From the NCBI RefSeq assembly GCF_000281975.1, contig NZ_AKKE01000047.1, positions 28,453 through 92,452 on the forward strand: DNA of 64,000 nt, in the 5' to 3' direction. Below are positions 18,301-26,181 of this stretch, piece by piece; position 1 is the stretch's first letter; every line of letters begins with the position of its first letter. Position numbers and translations under genes: made by a program. The notes below the pieces were generated by a model, which had not been told where the DNA came from, searched no databases, and saw only the letters and a program-made list of their open reading frames with translations. The DNA comes from Novosphingobium sp. AP12 (lineage in GTDB: Bacteria > Pseudomonadota > Alphaproteobacteria > Sphingomonadales > Sphingomonadaceae).

Positions 18301-20075
18301 TCGTGGATCGTGCCCAGCTTCCCCTTCTCCAACGGAGTCGGGATTTCGGCGAGGACGCGGAAACCGAAGTTCTCCAGCCCCGGGACGGCATCGGACAATG
18401 GCAACCCGCCCTCGGCCTGATAGACCTTGAGCCGCAGCTGGCCCGCCGCGTCACCCTCGCGCGAGTAGAGGCGCACGTCGCGGTGGTTGGCGCCGGCTTC
18501 GGCGGCTTCGCCCACGGCGATGCGGCGCATGTGGGTGATGTCGAGCGCGGCTTCGGCGGCGCCGTAGTCGCTGCGGTAGCCCATGGGGAACGCCTCGGCG
18601 TAGCGCCCGGCGACGGCGGCGGCGCGCCCCGGCTCCAGCGTGGTCGCCAGCGCCACCTCGACCGCCTCGGTCCAGCCGCGCAGCATGACCTGCAATTCGT
18701 GGTCGAGATCGGCCTCGGACGGCTCGTGGTTCCCCTCGCGCACGTCGAGCGTGTAGCGCAGCATGGCGAGGTTGCCCGCCTCCACCTGCAGGCTCCAGTC
18801 GAGCGTCGGAGCGTCGGCCGCGTCCTCGATCATCGCCTGGATACGGCGCTGGACCTGGGTTGAGAGCATGTCGCGCGGCAGCCACACGAAGGCGAAGATG
18901 TGCCGCATCAGCGGCGAACGCGCGATCAGCACACGCGGGCGCGGCCGGTCGACGAGGCCGGTCATGGTCATCGCCAGCCGCTCGACGTCGGCCTCGCCGA
19001 GCCCGATCACGAGGTCATGCGGCAGGCTGGTCAGCGCATGCGCCAGCGCCTTTCCGGTGTGGCCGGTGGGGTCGAGTTCCAGCCGCTGCGAGAACGCGGT
19101 AAGCTGCCCGCGCAGGCGCGGCACGCGGTCCGGCGTGGCGGCGAGCGCGGCGCTGGTCCACATGCCCGCGTGGACCGACAGCGCCGCCACCTTGCCGCCC
19201 TCGATCACCGGCACCAGGAACAGGTCGAGCGGGACGCGGCGGTGGACGGTGGCGATGCGGTTGGCCTTGATCGCCATCGGCGCATGGACCGGACCAGCCG
19301 CCAGCTGCGCGTCGAAGGCCGCGAAGGCGCGCTCGTAGCTGGCGTCGGAAAGCACGTCGTTCTTGTCGAGCCGGCAGACGCCGAGACAGTCGGTCCGGCT
19401 GCCGTCGCGTCCGCGCGTGACGTGCCCCAGCTGCGTGAGCATTCCGCCCGCGAACCAGCGCAGGAGTTCGGCGCCTTCCTTGTCCTCGACCCGCTCGGCG
19501 TCGGCGCGCATCGCCTCGACCATGCGCGGCCAGTCGGCGACGGCCGCGCGCACGTCTGCCAGCGTGGTTTCGAGCGAGCGCAGCAGTTCGCGGCGCTGTC
19601 GGGCATCGACGCGCGCGGTCTCGATGTAGATCATCGATTCGCGGCCCGTAGCTTCGGCGGCATCTTCCGGCAGGCCGGTCAGCTTGCCCTTGGCGTCGCG
19701 CTGGACAGGGACGACGGGGTGGACCAGCCGGTCGATGACGAGGCCCGCATCGGCCACCGCCGCCGCGACCGAGTCGACCAGGAACGGCATGTCGTCGTTG
19801 ACGAGCGCGATGCGCAGCAGGCGCCGTTCCTCGCTGGCGGAGGCCAGTTCGACCGTGGGCTCACCCACGGTGCGGGTCTGGGCGGCGGATAGCAGGAAGC
19901 GCGCGGCCTCGTCGGTCCAGGCATCGGCATTGTCACCGGAGACGACGCTCTCCCCGGGGAGCAGCGCCCCCTTCAGGTGCTCGACGATCGCCTCGTGCAA
20001 CACGGTGGCCGCCTGCGCCCCCCGCTTCTTGGAGGTCCGGGCCTTGCCGGGGACGGACAGTTCGCCTGCGCTCAT
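15309..20075 (-). CDS. NAD-dependent glutamate dehydrogenase, large (about 180 kDa) class
   Basis: A 1588-residue protein deaminating glutamate to 2-oxoglutarate. It belongs to the large bacterial NAD-GDH class of roughly 1600 residues: long N-terminal ACT-like regulatory region, then a catalytic core around residues 770-1300 with ARGGLRWSDRRDDFR, VIVPTGAKGGFYPKQ (catalytic Lys) and GCGDMSGDVFGNGML, then a helical C-terminus. It is cytosolic. The long upstream gap (375 bp) carries a hairpin that could be regulatory. In this window the AST pathway, phenylalanine catabolism and this enzyme all funnel amino acid carbon and nitrogen through glutamate. Confidence 0.95.
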   Translation of the reverse strand: MSAGELSVPGKARTSKKRGAQAATVLHEAIVEHLKGALLPGESVVSGDNADAWTDEAARFLLSAAQTRTVGEPTVELASASEERRLLRIALVNDDMPFLVDSVAAAVADAGLVIDRLVHPVVPVQRDAKGKLTGLPEDAAEATGRESMIYIETARVDARQRRELLRSLETTLADVRAAVADWPRMVEAMRADAERVEDKEGAELLRWFAGGMLTQLGHVTRGRDGSRTDCLGVCRLDKNDVLSDASYERAFAAFDAQLAAGPVHAPMAIKANRIATVHRRVPLDLFLVPVIEGGKVAALSVHAGMWTSAALAATPDRVPRLRGQLTAFSQRLELDPTGHTGKALAHALTSLPHDLVIGLGEADVERLAMTMTGLVDRPRPRVLIARSPLMRHIFAFVWLPRDMLSTQVQRRIQAMIEDAADAPTLDWSLQVEAGNLAMLRYTLDVREGNHEPSEADLDHELQVMLRGWTEAVEVALATTLEPGRAAAVAGRYAEAFPMGYRSDYGAAEAALDITHMRRIAVGEAAEAGANHRDVRLYSREGDAAGQLRLKVYQAEGGLPLSDAVPGLENFGFRVLAEIPTPLEKGKLGTIHDFTLELGAGRPAHDVLELAPMIEDAMRCVLNGAAENDAFNRLVPGLGLTSTQANWLRAWYRYLRQAGTHLGIPTVVDALQGAPAVTRAIVDLFRAIHDPAFEGDRAAARKDAEEAIRTGLAGVSALNDDRLLRGFRDIVLAMLRTNAFAPAGAVALAFKFDSALVPGLPKPVPWREIFVYSPRVEGIHLRAGPIARGGLRWSDRRDDFRVEILGLMKAQRVKNAVIVPTGAKGGFYPKQLPDPARDRAAWAAEGQASYEVFVDTLLSITDNIVADKVVHPEGVTVLDGEDPYFVVAADKGTAKFSDVANGIAERRQFWLDDAFASGGSNGYDHKAMGITAKGAWLSVQRHFLELGVDVQVDPVRVVGCGDMSGDVFGNGMLLSKSLKLVAAFDHRHIFLDPDPDQAKSWEERQRLVDLPVSSWDDYDKALISKGGGVFPRKLKSIPLSDEIRAALGIDAKEIDPDSLITAILSAPVDLLWFGGIGTYVKASAENNVQVGDPTNDALRISGNEVRARVIGEGANLGVTQAGRIEFAEKGSDGRGGRINADFIDNSAGVDCSDNEVNIKIALAAARRAGKLTEPGRVELLRSMTDDVAALVLEDNRLQALALSIAERGGAQVMPSQIRLIETMEEGGHLDRRTEGLADNDVLARRAQDGRGLTRPELAVLLSSGKLVLQAAIEDSDLPSDPSLTDMLIDAFPEAMQKKYARFIKGHRLAREIIATKLANRIVNRLGIVTPFELAEEEGAHLAQIAAAFALADRLFGLDALWERLEVAPMAEPARVALFDMVANAVRGHMADLLRAGAGRIAPSELAAKLEKGIAALSTDTVELLGERTLAHSRKLRAGLTELGAPDDVAAEVGNLFDLDGAVGIAALAAETGIAPRRLVNAFTRVGAGLGLDWAQASAAMMSPSDPWERLLVAGLARDFQQMRLDFLRGIARTKAGKNDPLAATEAWGREHMSAINAFRAIVHRAEHAVAVTPAMLAQIASQARNLLGR

Positions 20076-20450
20076 ACATTCTCCGCGATCGTCGATTTAT
20101 GTTTTCGGTCGTATCCCGCTTCTGCGTCGGGACTGCGGCGCTGTGACCATATAGGCCCACGCTAACGATATGCACCCATCCGTCCGAGGAATTTACCCGG
20201 TATCGGACGGGACCGTCATATTCATGCTGCGCCCGCTGGTGCGACCCGAAGGGCAGCGCCTTCGTCAAATCGATTCGCCGCGCTTGTAACACAACACCCT
20301 TGACACGCAACATTAGTTCAAGGTCGCGCAAGTTGTTTTGGCGCACTCGCCTCGGCGATGTTCTCTATCGGATGATTGCACTGAACGATGCGAGGTGACT
20401 ATCCCCGATGACAAGCGGATGCAGATCCGCCGCGAGGGGAAAGGACCGCC
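20076..20450. promoter_or_regulatory. 375-bp divergent intergenic region with an 8-bp inverted repeat
   Basis: The gap separates the glutamate dehydrogenase and nitronate monooxygenase starts. It contains a perfect inverted repeat CCGTCCGA / TCGGACGG at 20180-20187 and 20203-20210 with a 15-nt loop, about 105 bp upstream of the dehydrogenase ATG. A TTGACA at 20300-20305 points toward the monooxygenase but lacks a convincing -10. No coding capacity is convincing here: an open frame in the region is an out-of-frame extension over the dehydrogenase 5' end. Confidence 0.4.
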
Positions 20451-21440
20451 ATGGCGCTCGCCGCATCGATCCGCGACAGGCTCACCCTGCCCGCATTCTG
20501 CGCGCCGATGTTCCTCTGTTCCACGCCCGCGCTGGCGGCCGCCTGCTGCAAGGCTGGCATCGTGGGCTCGCTCACCGCCAACCACTGCCGCGATCTCGAG
20601 GGCTTCGTCGCACAGCTCAGGGAGGTCGGCGAGGCGCTCGCCGCGTGGGCGGGCGAAGGACACGCTGCCTTGCCCGGCCCGCTAGCCGTCAATCTCGCAC
20701 CCAGCATGGACACCGCCCTGTTCCGCGAACACCTCGCCGCCGCCAAAGCGCACGGGGCACGGATCGTCGTGACCTCGGTGGGCAATCCGGTGGCGGTCGG
20801 GCCGATGATCCGCGACCATGGCCTGCTGCACTTCCACGACGTCACTAACCTGCGCTTCGCCGAGAAGGCCGCGCAGGCCGGCGTCGACGGCATGATCGCC
20901 ATCGGCGCGGGCGGCGGCGGACACTCGGGGACGATCAGCCACCTCGCCTTCATCCCCCAGATCCGCGCCATCTTCGACGGCACCGTCGTCATGGCCGGGG
21001 CGGTGACCACCGGCGCGGGGATCCGCGCGGCCGAGCTGCTGGGCGCCGACCTCGCCTACATGGGTACCCGCTTCATCGCCACGCGCGAGGCCGGGGCTCC
21101 CGATGCCTACAAGGCGATGCTGGTGGCCGGCGGGGTCGAGGACGTGATCTACACGCGCGGGGTCAACGGACTACCGGCGATGTGGCTCAAGACCTCGCTG
21201 CGGGAGGCGGGGCTCGACCCGGATGCGCTGTTCATCCCCGAGGGCCGCTCGACCGACCACCTCCCACCGGACCGCACACCCTGGCGCGACATCTGGAGCG
21301 GGGGTCAGGGCATCGGGCTCATCCACGACGCGCCGCCGGTGGCGGACCTCGTGCGCACCTTGCGCGCCGAGTATTTGGCGGCCTGCGCCCTGCCCGACAT
21401 GGCGGAGGCTGCGCAGGCCGCGCAGGACAGCGGGCGTTAA
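20451..21440 (+). CDS. Nitronate monooxygenase family flavoprotein
   Basis: A 329-residue FMN TIM-barrel protein with AAGGA upstream of the ATG. It has the family order: FCAPMFLCSTPALAAACCKAG at the start (shortened here to FCAPMFLCS), central IAIGAGGGGHSGT where the FMN-binding glycines and active-site His lie, and LGADLAYMGTRFIATREA for phosphate binding. Length is normal. It stands alone, divergent from glutamate dehydrogenase. It is one of three relatives in the window with rather different sequences, so it probably has a distinct substrate. True nitronate oxidation is not assured. Confidence 0.85.
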   Translation: MALAASIRDRLTLPAFCAPMFLCSTPALAAACCKAGIVGSLTANHCRDLEGFVAQLREVGEALAAWAGEGHAALPGPLAVNLAPSMDTALFREHLAAAKAHGARIVVTSVGNPVAVGPMIRDHGLLHFHDVTNLRFAEKAAQAGVDGMIAIGAGGGGHSGTISHLAFIPQIRAIFDGTVVMAGAVTTGAGIRAAELLGADLAYMGTRFIATREAGAPDAYKAMLVAGGVEDVIYTRGVNGLPAMWLKTSLREAGLDPDALFIPEGRSTDHLPPDRTPWRDIWSGGQGIGLIHDAPPVADLVRTLRAEYLAACALPDMAEAAQAAQDSGR

Positions 21441-21447
21441 CAGCGCA

Positions 21448-21473
21448 CTCCCCCCAACGGATTGGGGAGCTTA
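21448..21473. terminator. Hairpin between convergent genes
   Basis: CTCCCC..CCAA / TTGGGGAG forms a stem with two bulged C residues and a short CGGA loop, placed between the end of the forward monooxygenase gene and the end of the reverse amidohydrolase gene, whose stop it abuts. A short TTAAAT run follows on the forward strand. A weak bidirectional terminator is the best reading. Confidence 0.45.
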
Positions 21474-22466
21474 AATGCGATAAACCTGCGCGGCAGTGCC
21501 CCGGAACAGGCGGTCCTTCTCGTCCTCGGAGTAACCGGCGGCGAGCCGTTTGAAGGCATTCCATGTCGCGCCGTAGCTGGCCGCGCAGCGGTCGGGCGGA
21601 AAGTTGCTTTCGAACATCGCACGCGCCGGGGTGAAGGCCGCGATCGCCGTTTCCACCCGCGCTCGCCATTCGTGTGCAAGCTCCTCGCTCGTCCCCGGCC
21701 CGTCATCGGCGGTGAGCGTGCCGGCCACGTTCATGCCCATGCCCCCCAGCTTCACCCGGACGTTGGGGCGCAGCGCGAGGTCGCGGATGGCCTCGGACCA
21801 CTGCGCGAACGCCTCGTCCGGCCGCCCCGCCCACGTCCCGCCGCACTCGGGTGTGCCGAGATGGTCGAGCACGATCGTCAGTCCGGGCACCGCGTCGGCC
21901 AGCGCGGCGAGTTCTCCCAGCTGGGTGTGGAGGCACCAGACGTCGAGACTGAGATCCAGCGCCGCTAGGGCCTGCGCCCCCTCGACGAAGGCCGGGCGCG
22001 TCATGACGCCCCTATGCGCGGGATCGCAGGGGTAGCCGAACAGGCGCTGCGCGCTCCACGCGGTTTCCATGCGGACGCCGCGAAAACGCGTCCCTGCCAC
22101 GGCAAGGTGAGCTTCGAGAACATCGCGCACCCGCGCGCCGAGCGACAGGTCCGCGTTGCCGACGATGCGGTGGCCGAGGCGGGCGGGGCCGTAGCCGCCG
22201 CTGGCGCTCATCGCGGCAATGCCGTTCACGAACTCCGTCTCGCCCAGCGACCGCAGTTCCGGCGGGCCGTCGGCGCGGTACATCTGGCCGCATTCCACGT
22301 AGACGCTATGTGTCACCGCGTGGCCGCTGGCCGCGATCGCCGCCAGCGCCTCGTCGAACAGGAAGCGCTGAGGCTCGGGGTTGGGGCCAGAGTGGATGTG
22401 CCAGAAATGAAGATGCGGATCGACGATCGGACGCGCCGGGTCGATCGCCGCTTCGGCCTTGGTCAT
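21471..22466 (-). CDS. Amidohydrolase family protein (L-fuconolactonase / 2-pyrone-4,6-dicarboxylate lactonase type)
   Basis: A 331-residue member of the amidohydrolase-2 family. The metal motif DPHLHFWH is at the N-terminus, followed by RFRGVRMETAW, VWCLHTQL, the strand IVLDHLGTPECGG with a conserved His/Asp and RAMFESNFPPDRCAASY near the C-terminus; the ESNFPPD pattern is typical of this lactonase group. It is cytosolic with no signal. It lies 48 bp downstream of the fructokinase gene on the same strand, so it may be the last gene of the sugar operon, acting on a sugar lactone. Substrate not determined. Confidence 0.82.
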   Translation of the reverse strand: MTKAEAAIDPARPIVDPHLHFWHIHSGPNPEPQRFLFDEALAAIAASGHAVTHSVYVECGQMYRADGPPELRSLGETEFVNGIAAMSASGGYGPARLGHRIVGNADLSLGARVRDVLEAHLAVAGTRFRGVRMETAWSAQRLFGYPCDPAHRGVMTRPAFVEGAQALAALDLSLDVWCLHTQLGELAALADAVPGLTIVLDHLGTPECGGTWAGRPDEAFAQWSEAIRDLALRPNVRVKLGGMGMNVAGTLTADDGPGTSEELAHEWRARVETAIAAFTPARAMFESNFPPDRCAASYGATWNAFKRLAAGYSEDEKDRLFRGTAAQVYRI

Positions 22467-22514
22467 CGCTCGCTCTCCCCCGCGTCTGCTCCGCGTGGCA
22501 GGAGCGTAAAGCGC

Positions 22515-23435
22515 TCAGACGCCGGCGGCAATCCTGACGGCAGCAGTGCGATCCTCGAGCGCGCGGGCGGCGAGCACGAGCGCGCCCATCGGCCCGGCGT
22601 CGTCGCCCAGCAGCGGCGGAACGATCATGCCCGCCAGCTTCTCGCGGGTGCAGTCCCGCAGGTAGCCGCCGAGGAGCGCCGGCACGCGCGCGATAGCCAT
22701 CGGCAGAAGCTGCGGCTGGCCCGCTGAAACCCCGCCGCCCACGATGATCCGCTGCGGCGAGACGGTCAGCACCAGCATCGCGAACAGTTCTGCCAGGTCG
22801 TGCGCGGCCATCTCCCACACCGGGTCGTCGGCCTCGGCGCGCGAAGGATGCGTGCCCAACCGCGCGGCGAGCGCGGGACCGGCGATGAGGCCCTCGATGC
22901 AGTCCGCGTGAAAGGGGCAGGCGCCGTCGAACTCGTCCCCCGCCGCGCGGCGCAGGCGGACGTGGCCGATCTCGGGGTGCAGCAACCCGTGCGCGGGCTC
23001 GCCGCCGATCAGCACGCCGCCGCCCACCCCGGTTCCGATGGTGAGGTAGACGAGGCTCTCGCAGCCCTGACCGGCGCCGAAGCGATGCTCGGCAAGTGCG
23101 GCGCCGTTGACGTCGGTGTCGATCGCCACCGGGCAGCCGAGGGCCGCCGTAATCGGCCCGGACACCGCCGCCCCGCTCCAGCCGGGCTTGGGCGTGTCGA
23201 GCATGAAGCCGTGGTCCGACGCTTCGCGGGAGACGCGCACCGGCCCGAAGCTGGCGATGCCCACCGCGTCGACCGGCTTGTCGTCGCGCCAGCCCTGGAT
23301 CGCGTCGATCGCGCGGTCGAGCGTTTCGGTCGGCTCGGTGGTGGGAAATTCGAGACGCTCGTCGATGCGGCCCGGTGCCCCGAGCACGACCACCGTCTTG
23401 GTGCCGCCCAGTTCGATGCCCGCCAGCTTGTGCAT
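22515..23435 (-). CDS. ROK-family fructokinase
   Basis: About 306 residues from ATG 23435; a GTG at 23444 overlapping the upstream stop (GTGA) would add three residues. It phosphorylates fructose (or another hexose) with ATP. Visible are the phosphate loop GIELGGTKT, the catalytic Asp in IDTDVNGAALAEHRFG, GTGVGGGV and the ROK zinc signature GHVRL..GACPFHADCIEG. The HADCIEG form is common in bacterial fructokinases. It is coupled to the GH68 gene, whose sucrose cleavage releases glucose and fructan or fructose, so fructose is the natural substrate here. Confidence 0.88.
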   Translation of the reverse strand: MHKLAGIELGGTKTVVVLGAPGRIDERLEFPTTEPTETLDRAIDAIQGWRDDKPVDAVGIASFGPVRVSREASDHGFMLDTPKPGWSGAAVSGPITAALGCPVAIDTDVNGAALAEHRFGAGQGCESLVYLTIGTGVGGGVLIGGEPAHGLLHPEIGHVRLRRAAGDEFDGACPFHADCIEGLIAGPALAARLGTHPSRAEADDPVWEMAAHDLAELFAMLVLTVSPQRIIVGGGVSAGQPQLLPMAIARVPALLGGYLRDCTREKLAGMIVPPLLGDDAGPMGALVLAARALEDRTAAVRIAAGV

Positions 23436-23440
23436 GTCGC

Positions 23441-24583
23441 TCACCCGTCCTTCAGCGTGGCGGTCTCGCCATCGAGACGCAACTGCAGGAAGGGGGCGAA
23501 GGTTCCGCCGAAATGCATCCGCCCGGCCGGTTTCTCGCTCGCCTTCGCGTCGTCGATCCCCCAATAATCGATGAAGCTGGTCACCGAAAGGTCGGGCAGC
23601 ACCCACCAGCTGTAGGCCTGGAACGGCTCCGCCTCGGGATTGGCGAAGACGAGGCCGTGGCCGTTGAGCAGGGCCCACGGTCCCTCGATCCGCTCGGCGA
23701 CGGCGCCGTAGAGCCCGGTCGGCGCACCCACGCCCGGTGCGAATACCCGCGCCTGGGTGGACCAGAACAGGTAGAGCAGCCCACCGTGCGCAACGATGTG
23801 CGGGCGCTCCAGCTCGTTGTTGAGGCCCGATGCATCCACCAGCGGCGGGAGCTTCTCGAAGGTCCCGTCAAGCCTGCGCCGCGCGCAGCCGATGACGCCG
23901 TTGTGGCGCCCCAGATGGCGGGCGGAGGAGGCGGTGAACAGCAGGTATTGCCCGCCCTCCCCGGTGCGCCAGGTGGCGGGATCGCGGAACGCCTTGATCT
24001 CGCCGACCTGGCCACTGGCATCGTGGCGGCTCATGTAGATGACGTCGGCCGGTACGGCCAGTTCGACCGGCTCGGACCAGCCGGTGAACACGGCGCCCTC
24101 GTCGGCGGCGAGAAGCGTGGTCACGGCCAAGAGGCGCTGCTGGAATGTCGGGACCGGCTCCCCGCGCGCGCCCGCAGCGGTGAAGTAAAGCGTGACCAGT
24201 CCGTCCTCGTAAAGGGCTGAACCGGACCATTCGCGGCTGCCCGGCGTGAATCCGTCGTCAAACGTCGGTCCGAGGTGGACGAAGTCGCCCTCGATGCGAT
24301 GGAAATGATGAATACGCGCAAGGTCGTGCCGGCCCTCGGGATCATCGAGCGCGGGCGCGGCGAGCGCGAACCACAATTCGCCGCCGCGCCAGCGCACCGG
24401 CATGCCCCGCCCGCAGGCGAGCGGCCAGGCGTCCCAGACGTCGAGATCGGGCGCGACGGGCCGCACGTCTCCCGCCGCGAAAACGGGCGCGCGCGGCAGG
24501 CCCCCGGCGGCCAACCCGGCGAGGTCCGCCGACGACCAGATCAGGGAAAGCGGAGACTCGGAGAGCGCGAAGGCGGGGTTCAT
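23441..24583 (-). CDS. GH68 levansucrase / sucrose 6-fructosyltransferase
   Basis: A 380-residue five-bladed propeller enzyme of GH68, which splits sucrose and transfers fructose to water or growing levan. The start chosen is ATG 24583; the frame extends slightly upstream without similarity. Catalytic residues fit the family: nucleophile Asp51 in DVWDAWPL, transition-state stabiliser Asp201 in KAFRDP and acid/base Glu259 in NELERPH; EWSGSA and QAYSWWV are also conserved. There is no signal peptide, and it is shorter than secreted Gram-positive levansucrases, resembling Gram-negative forms. It is coupled to fructokinase and divergent from a sucrose-type transporter. Confidence 0.9.
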   Translation of the reverse strand: MNPAFALSESPLSLIWSSADLAGLAAGGLPRAPVFAAGDVRPVAPDLDVWDAWPLACGRGMPVRWRGGELWFALAAPALDDPEGRHDLARIHHFHRIEGDFVHLGPTFDDGFTPGSREWSGSALYEDGLVTLYFTAAGARGEPVPTFQQRLLAVTTLLAADEGAVFTGWSEPVELAVPADVIYMSRHDASGQVGEIKAFRDPATWRTGEGGQYLLFTASSARHLGRHNGVIGCARRRLDGTFEKLPPLVDASGLNNELERPHIVAHGGLLYLFWSTQARVFAPGVGAPTGLYGAVAERIEGPWALLNGHGLVFANPEAEPFQAYSWWVLPDLSVTSFIDYWGIDDAKASEKPAGRMHFGGTFAPFLQLRLDGETATLKDG

Positions 24584-24598
24584 CGAGCGACGGCGTAC

Positions 24599-24616
24599 AA
24601 TCGTTTGAAAATCGTT
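24599..24616. promoter_or_regulatory. AATCGTT direct repeats upstream of levansucrase
   Basis: AATCGTT is found at 24599-24605 and 24610-24616, one helical turn (11 bp) apart, directly upstream of the levansucrase start. A related AATCGATT lies at 24723-24730 on the transporter side. These CG-centred sequences are plausible half-sites for the LacI-type regulator encoded at 26.2 kb. Inferred. Confidence 0.35.
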
Positions 24617-24680
24617 GTAAATGAAAAACACGCAACCCTTTGAAGACCCGTGGCTCGAGACATCACCTCGCCGTCGGAGC

Positions 24681-24711
24681 CTAAGGATAGCTCCTTAGGA
24701 CACCTCCTAAG
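24681..24711. promoter_or_regulatory. Two overlapping perfect inverted repeats in the sucrose divergent promoter
   Basis: CTAAGGA-TAGC-TCCTTAG (24681-24698) overlaps CTTAGGA-CACC-TCCTAAG (24694-24711). Both are perfect 7-bp palindromes with 4-bp spacers and share the central CTTAG, so only one could form as a hairpin at a time; as DNA they form three related half-sites. Located midway between levansucrase and the transporter. Likely an operator or alternative hairpin. Confidence 0.45.
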
Positions 24712-24734
24712 TAGCGGGCCTGCAATCGATTATC

Positions 24735-24764
24735 TTGGATACCGGCCTGTCAACTCACTTAATT
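24735..24764 (+). promoter_or_regulatory. Putative promoter for the sucrose transporter
   Basis: TTGGAT (24735-24740) and TTAATT (24759-24764) are separated by 18 bp and lie about 40 bp upstream of the transporter ATG. The AATCGATT motif at 24723-24730 sits just upstream of the -35, a position from which a LacI-type regulator could act. Motif match only. Confidence 0.3.
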
Positions 24765-24805
24765 TGTCGGTAACGGTGAGCGCCTGAGCCATCCGAAAGA
24801 CGCCC

Positions 24806-26134
24806 ATGCCCGAAGGCACCCGGCCGAGACTTTCATTGCTGCGCATCGTCGAGATGAACATCGGGTTCTTCGGCTTGCAGTTCAGCTTCGGGCTGCAGCA
24901 AGCGAACATGGGACCGATCTACGCCTATCTAGGCGCGAGCGAGGCGGTGATGCCTCTGCTCTGGCTGGCGGGTCCGGTGACTGGATTGCTGATCCAGCCG
25001 CTGGTCGGGGCGATGAGTGATCGCACCTTGGCGCGGATGGGGCGGCGCACGCCCTACTTCCTCGTGGGAGCGCTGCTGTGTTCTGCGGCACTGCTGCTGA
25101 TGCCCAATTCCTCGGCGCTGTGGATGGCGGCGAGCCTGCTGTGGCTGCTCGACGCGGGCAACAACGTGACCATGGAGCCCTACCGGGCATACGTCGCCGA
25201 CCGACTGGCGCCCGACCAGCGCCCGGTCGGTTTCCTGACGCAGAGCGCCTTCACCGGCCTTGCGCACACCCTGTCGTACCTCGCGCCCTCGCTGATGGCG
25301 AGCATGGTCGACCGGCATCTGCTGGGGCCGAGCGGCATCCCCGAGATCGTGCGCTGGGCCTTCATCATCGGCGCGGTGCTGTCGATCTCGACGATCCTCT
25401 ATTCGATCACCCGCGTGCCCGAACTGCCCCTCTCGCCCGAGGAGCGCGCAGCCATCGCCGCCGACCCGCTCACCCCGCGCGCGACCTTGAGCGACATTCG
25501 CTCCGCCATCGCCGAAATGCCTCGCCCGATGCGCAGGCTGGCGCTCGCCATGCTGTGCCAGTGGTACGCGATGATGGTCTATTGGCAGTACATCGCCTTC
25601 GCCCTGTCGCGCTCGCTCCGCGGCACGGCAGACGTGAAGACAGAGGCTTTCCGGGATGCCGCCCTGACTGCGCAGCAACTGGGCGCGGTCTACAACGCGG
25701 TCGCCTTCGTGGCGGCGCTGGCGCTGATCCCGGTCGTGCGGCGACTGGGAGCGCGCGATGTCCACGTCGGCTGTCTCGCGGCTGCGGGGCTGGCGATGCT
25801 GATGGTCCCCTGGACCACCTCGTTGCCGCACCTCGCGATGCTGATGGTCGGCATCGGTCTGGGCTGGGCTGGCATGATGGGAAACACCTACGTGATGCTC
25901 GCCGATTCGATCCCGCCTGCGCGTAACGGCATCTACATGGGCATCTTCAACATGTTCATCGTCATCCCGATGCTGGTGGAGAGCCTGACGATGCCGCTGA
26001 TCTACGGCCCCATCCTCGGCGGCGACCCGCGCAATGCGCTCGTGTTGGCGGGCATCCTGATGCTGCTGGGCGCCGCAGCGACGCTGTTCGTCGGCGCCGG
26101 TGGACCGGCTTCCAGGGCCCCGGCAGCTAACTGA
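24806..26134 (+). CDS. MFS sugar transporter, SUT/SLC45-like (probable sucrose:H+ symporter)
   Basis: A 442-residue, roughly 12-helix inner-membrane protein. FGLQQANMGPIYAYLGA in helix 1 and LIQPLVGAMSDRTLARMGRR in the helix 2-3 loop, followed by TPYFLVGA, are characteristic of the sucrose transporter branch of the glycoside-pentoside-hexuronide/SUT group. Later conserved features include DAGNNVTMEPYRAYVAD and GWAGMMGNTYVMLAD. It is divergent from levansucrase and followed after 47 bp by the LacI gene. Together they suggest sucrose uptake, cleavage and fructose phosphorylation. Specificity is inferred from context and family. Confidence 0.88.
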   Translation: MPEGTRPRLSLLRIVEMNIGFFGLQFSFGLQQANMGPIYAYLGASEAVMPLLWLAGPVTGLLIQPLVGAMSDRTLARMGRRTPYFLVGALLCSAALLLMPNSSALWMAASLLWLLDAGNNVTMEPYRAYVADRLAPDQRPVGFLTQSAFTGLAHTLSYLAPSLMASMVDRHLLGPSGIPEIVRWAFIIGAVLSISTILYSITRVPELPLSPEERAAIAADPLTPRATLSDIRSAIAEMPRPMRRLALAMLCQWYAMMVYWQYIAFALSRSLRGTADVKTEAFRDAALTAQQLGAVYNAVAFVAALALIPVVRRLGARDVHVGCLAAAGLAMLMVPWTTSLPHLAMLMVGIGLGWAGMMGNTYVMLADSIPPARNGIYMGIFNMFIVIPMLVESLTMPLIYGPILGGDPRNALVLAGILMLLGAAATLFVGAGGPASRAPAAN

Positions 26135-26181
26135 ACAAGTTACTTCCGGCAGCGCGATCCGGGTGTTAAGGGTCCCGCCTT

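Noticed and set aside
15267..18863. A 1198-residue open frame on the forward strand
   Set aside because: It is antisense to the glutamate dehydrogenase gene; its composition (Arg/Gly/Ala/His-rich, no motifs) is typical of high-GC shadow frames.
19933..20346. A 137-residue reverse frame upstream of glutamate dehydrogenase
   Set aside because: Overlaps the dehydrogenase 5' end out of frame and has no family features or ribosome site.
24584..24805. A riboswitch in the sucrose intergenic region
   Set aside because: The structures are short palindromes without a recognisable aptamer fold; operator sites are simpler.
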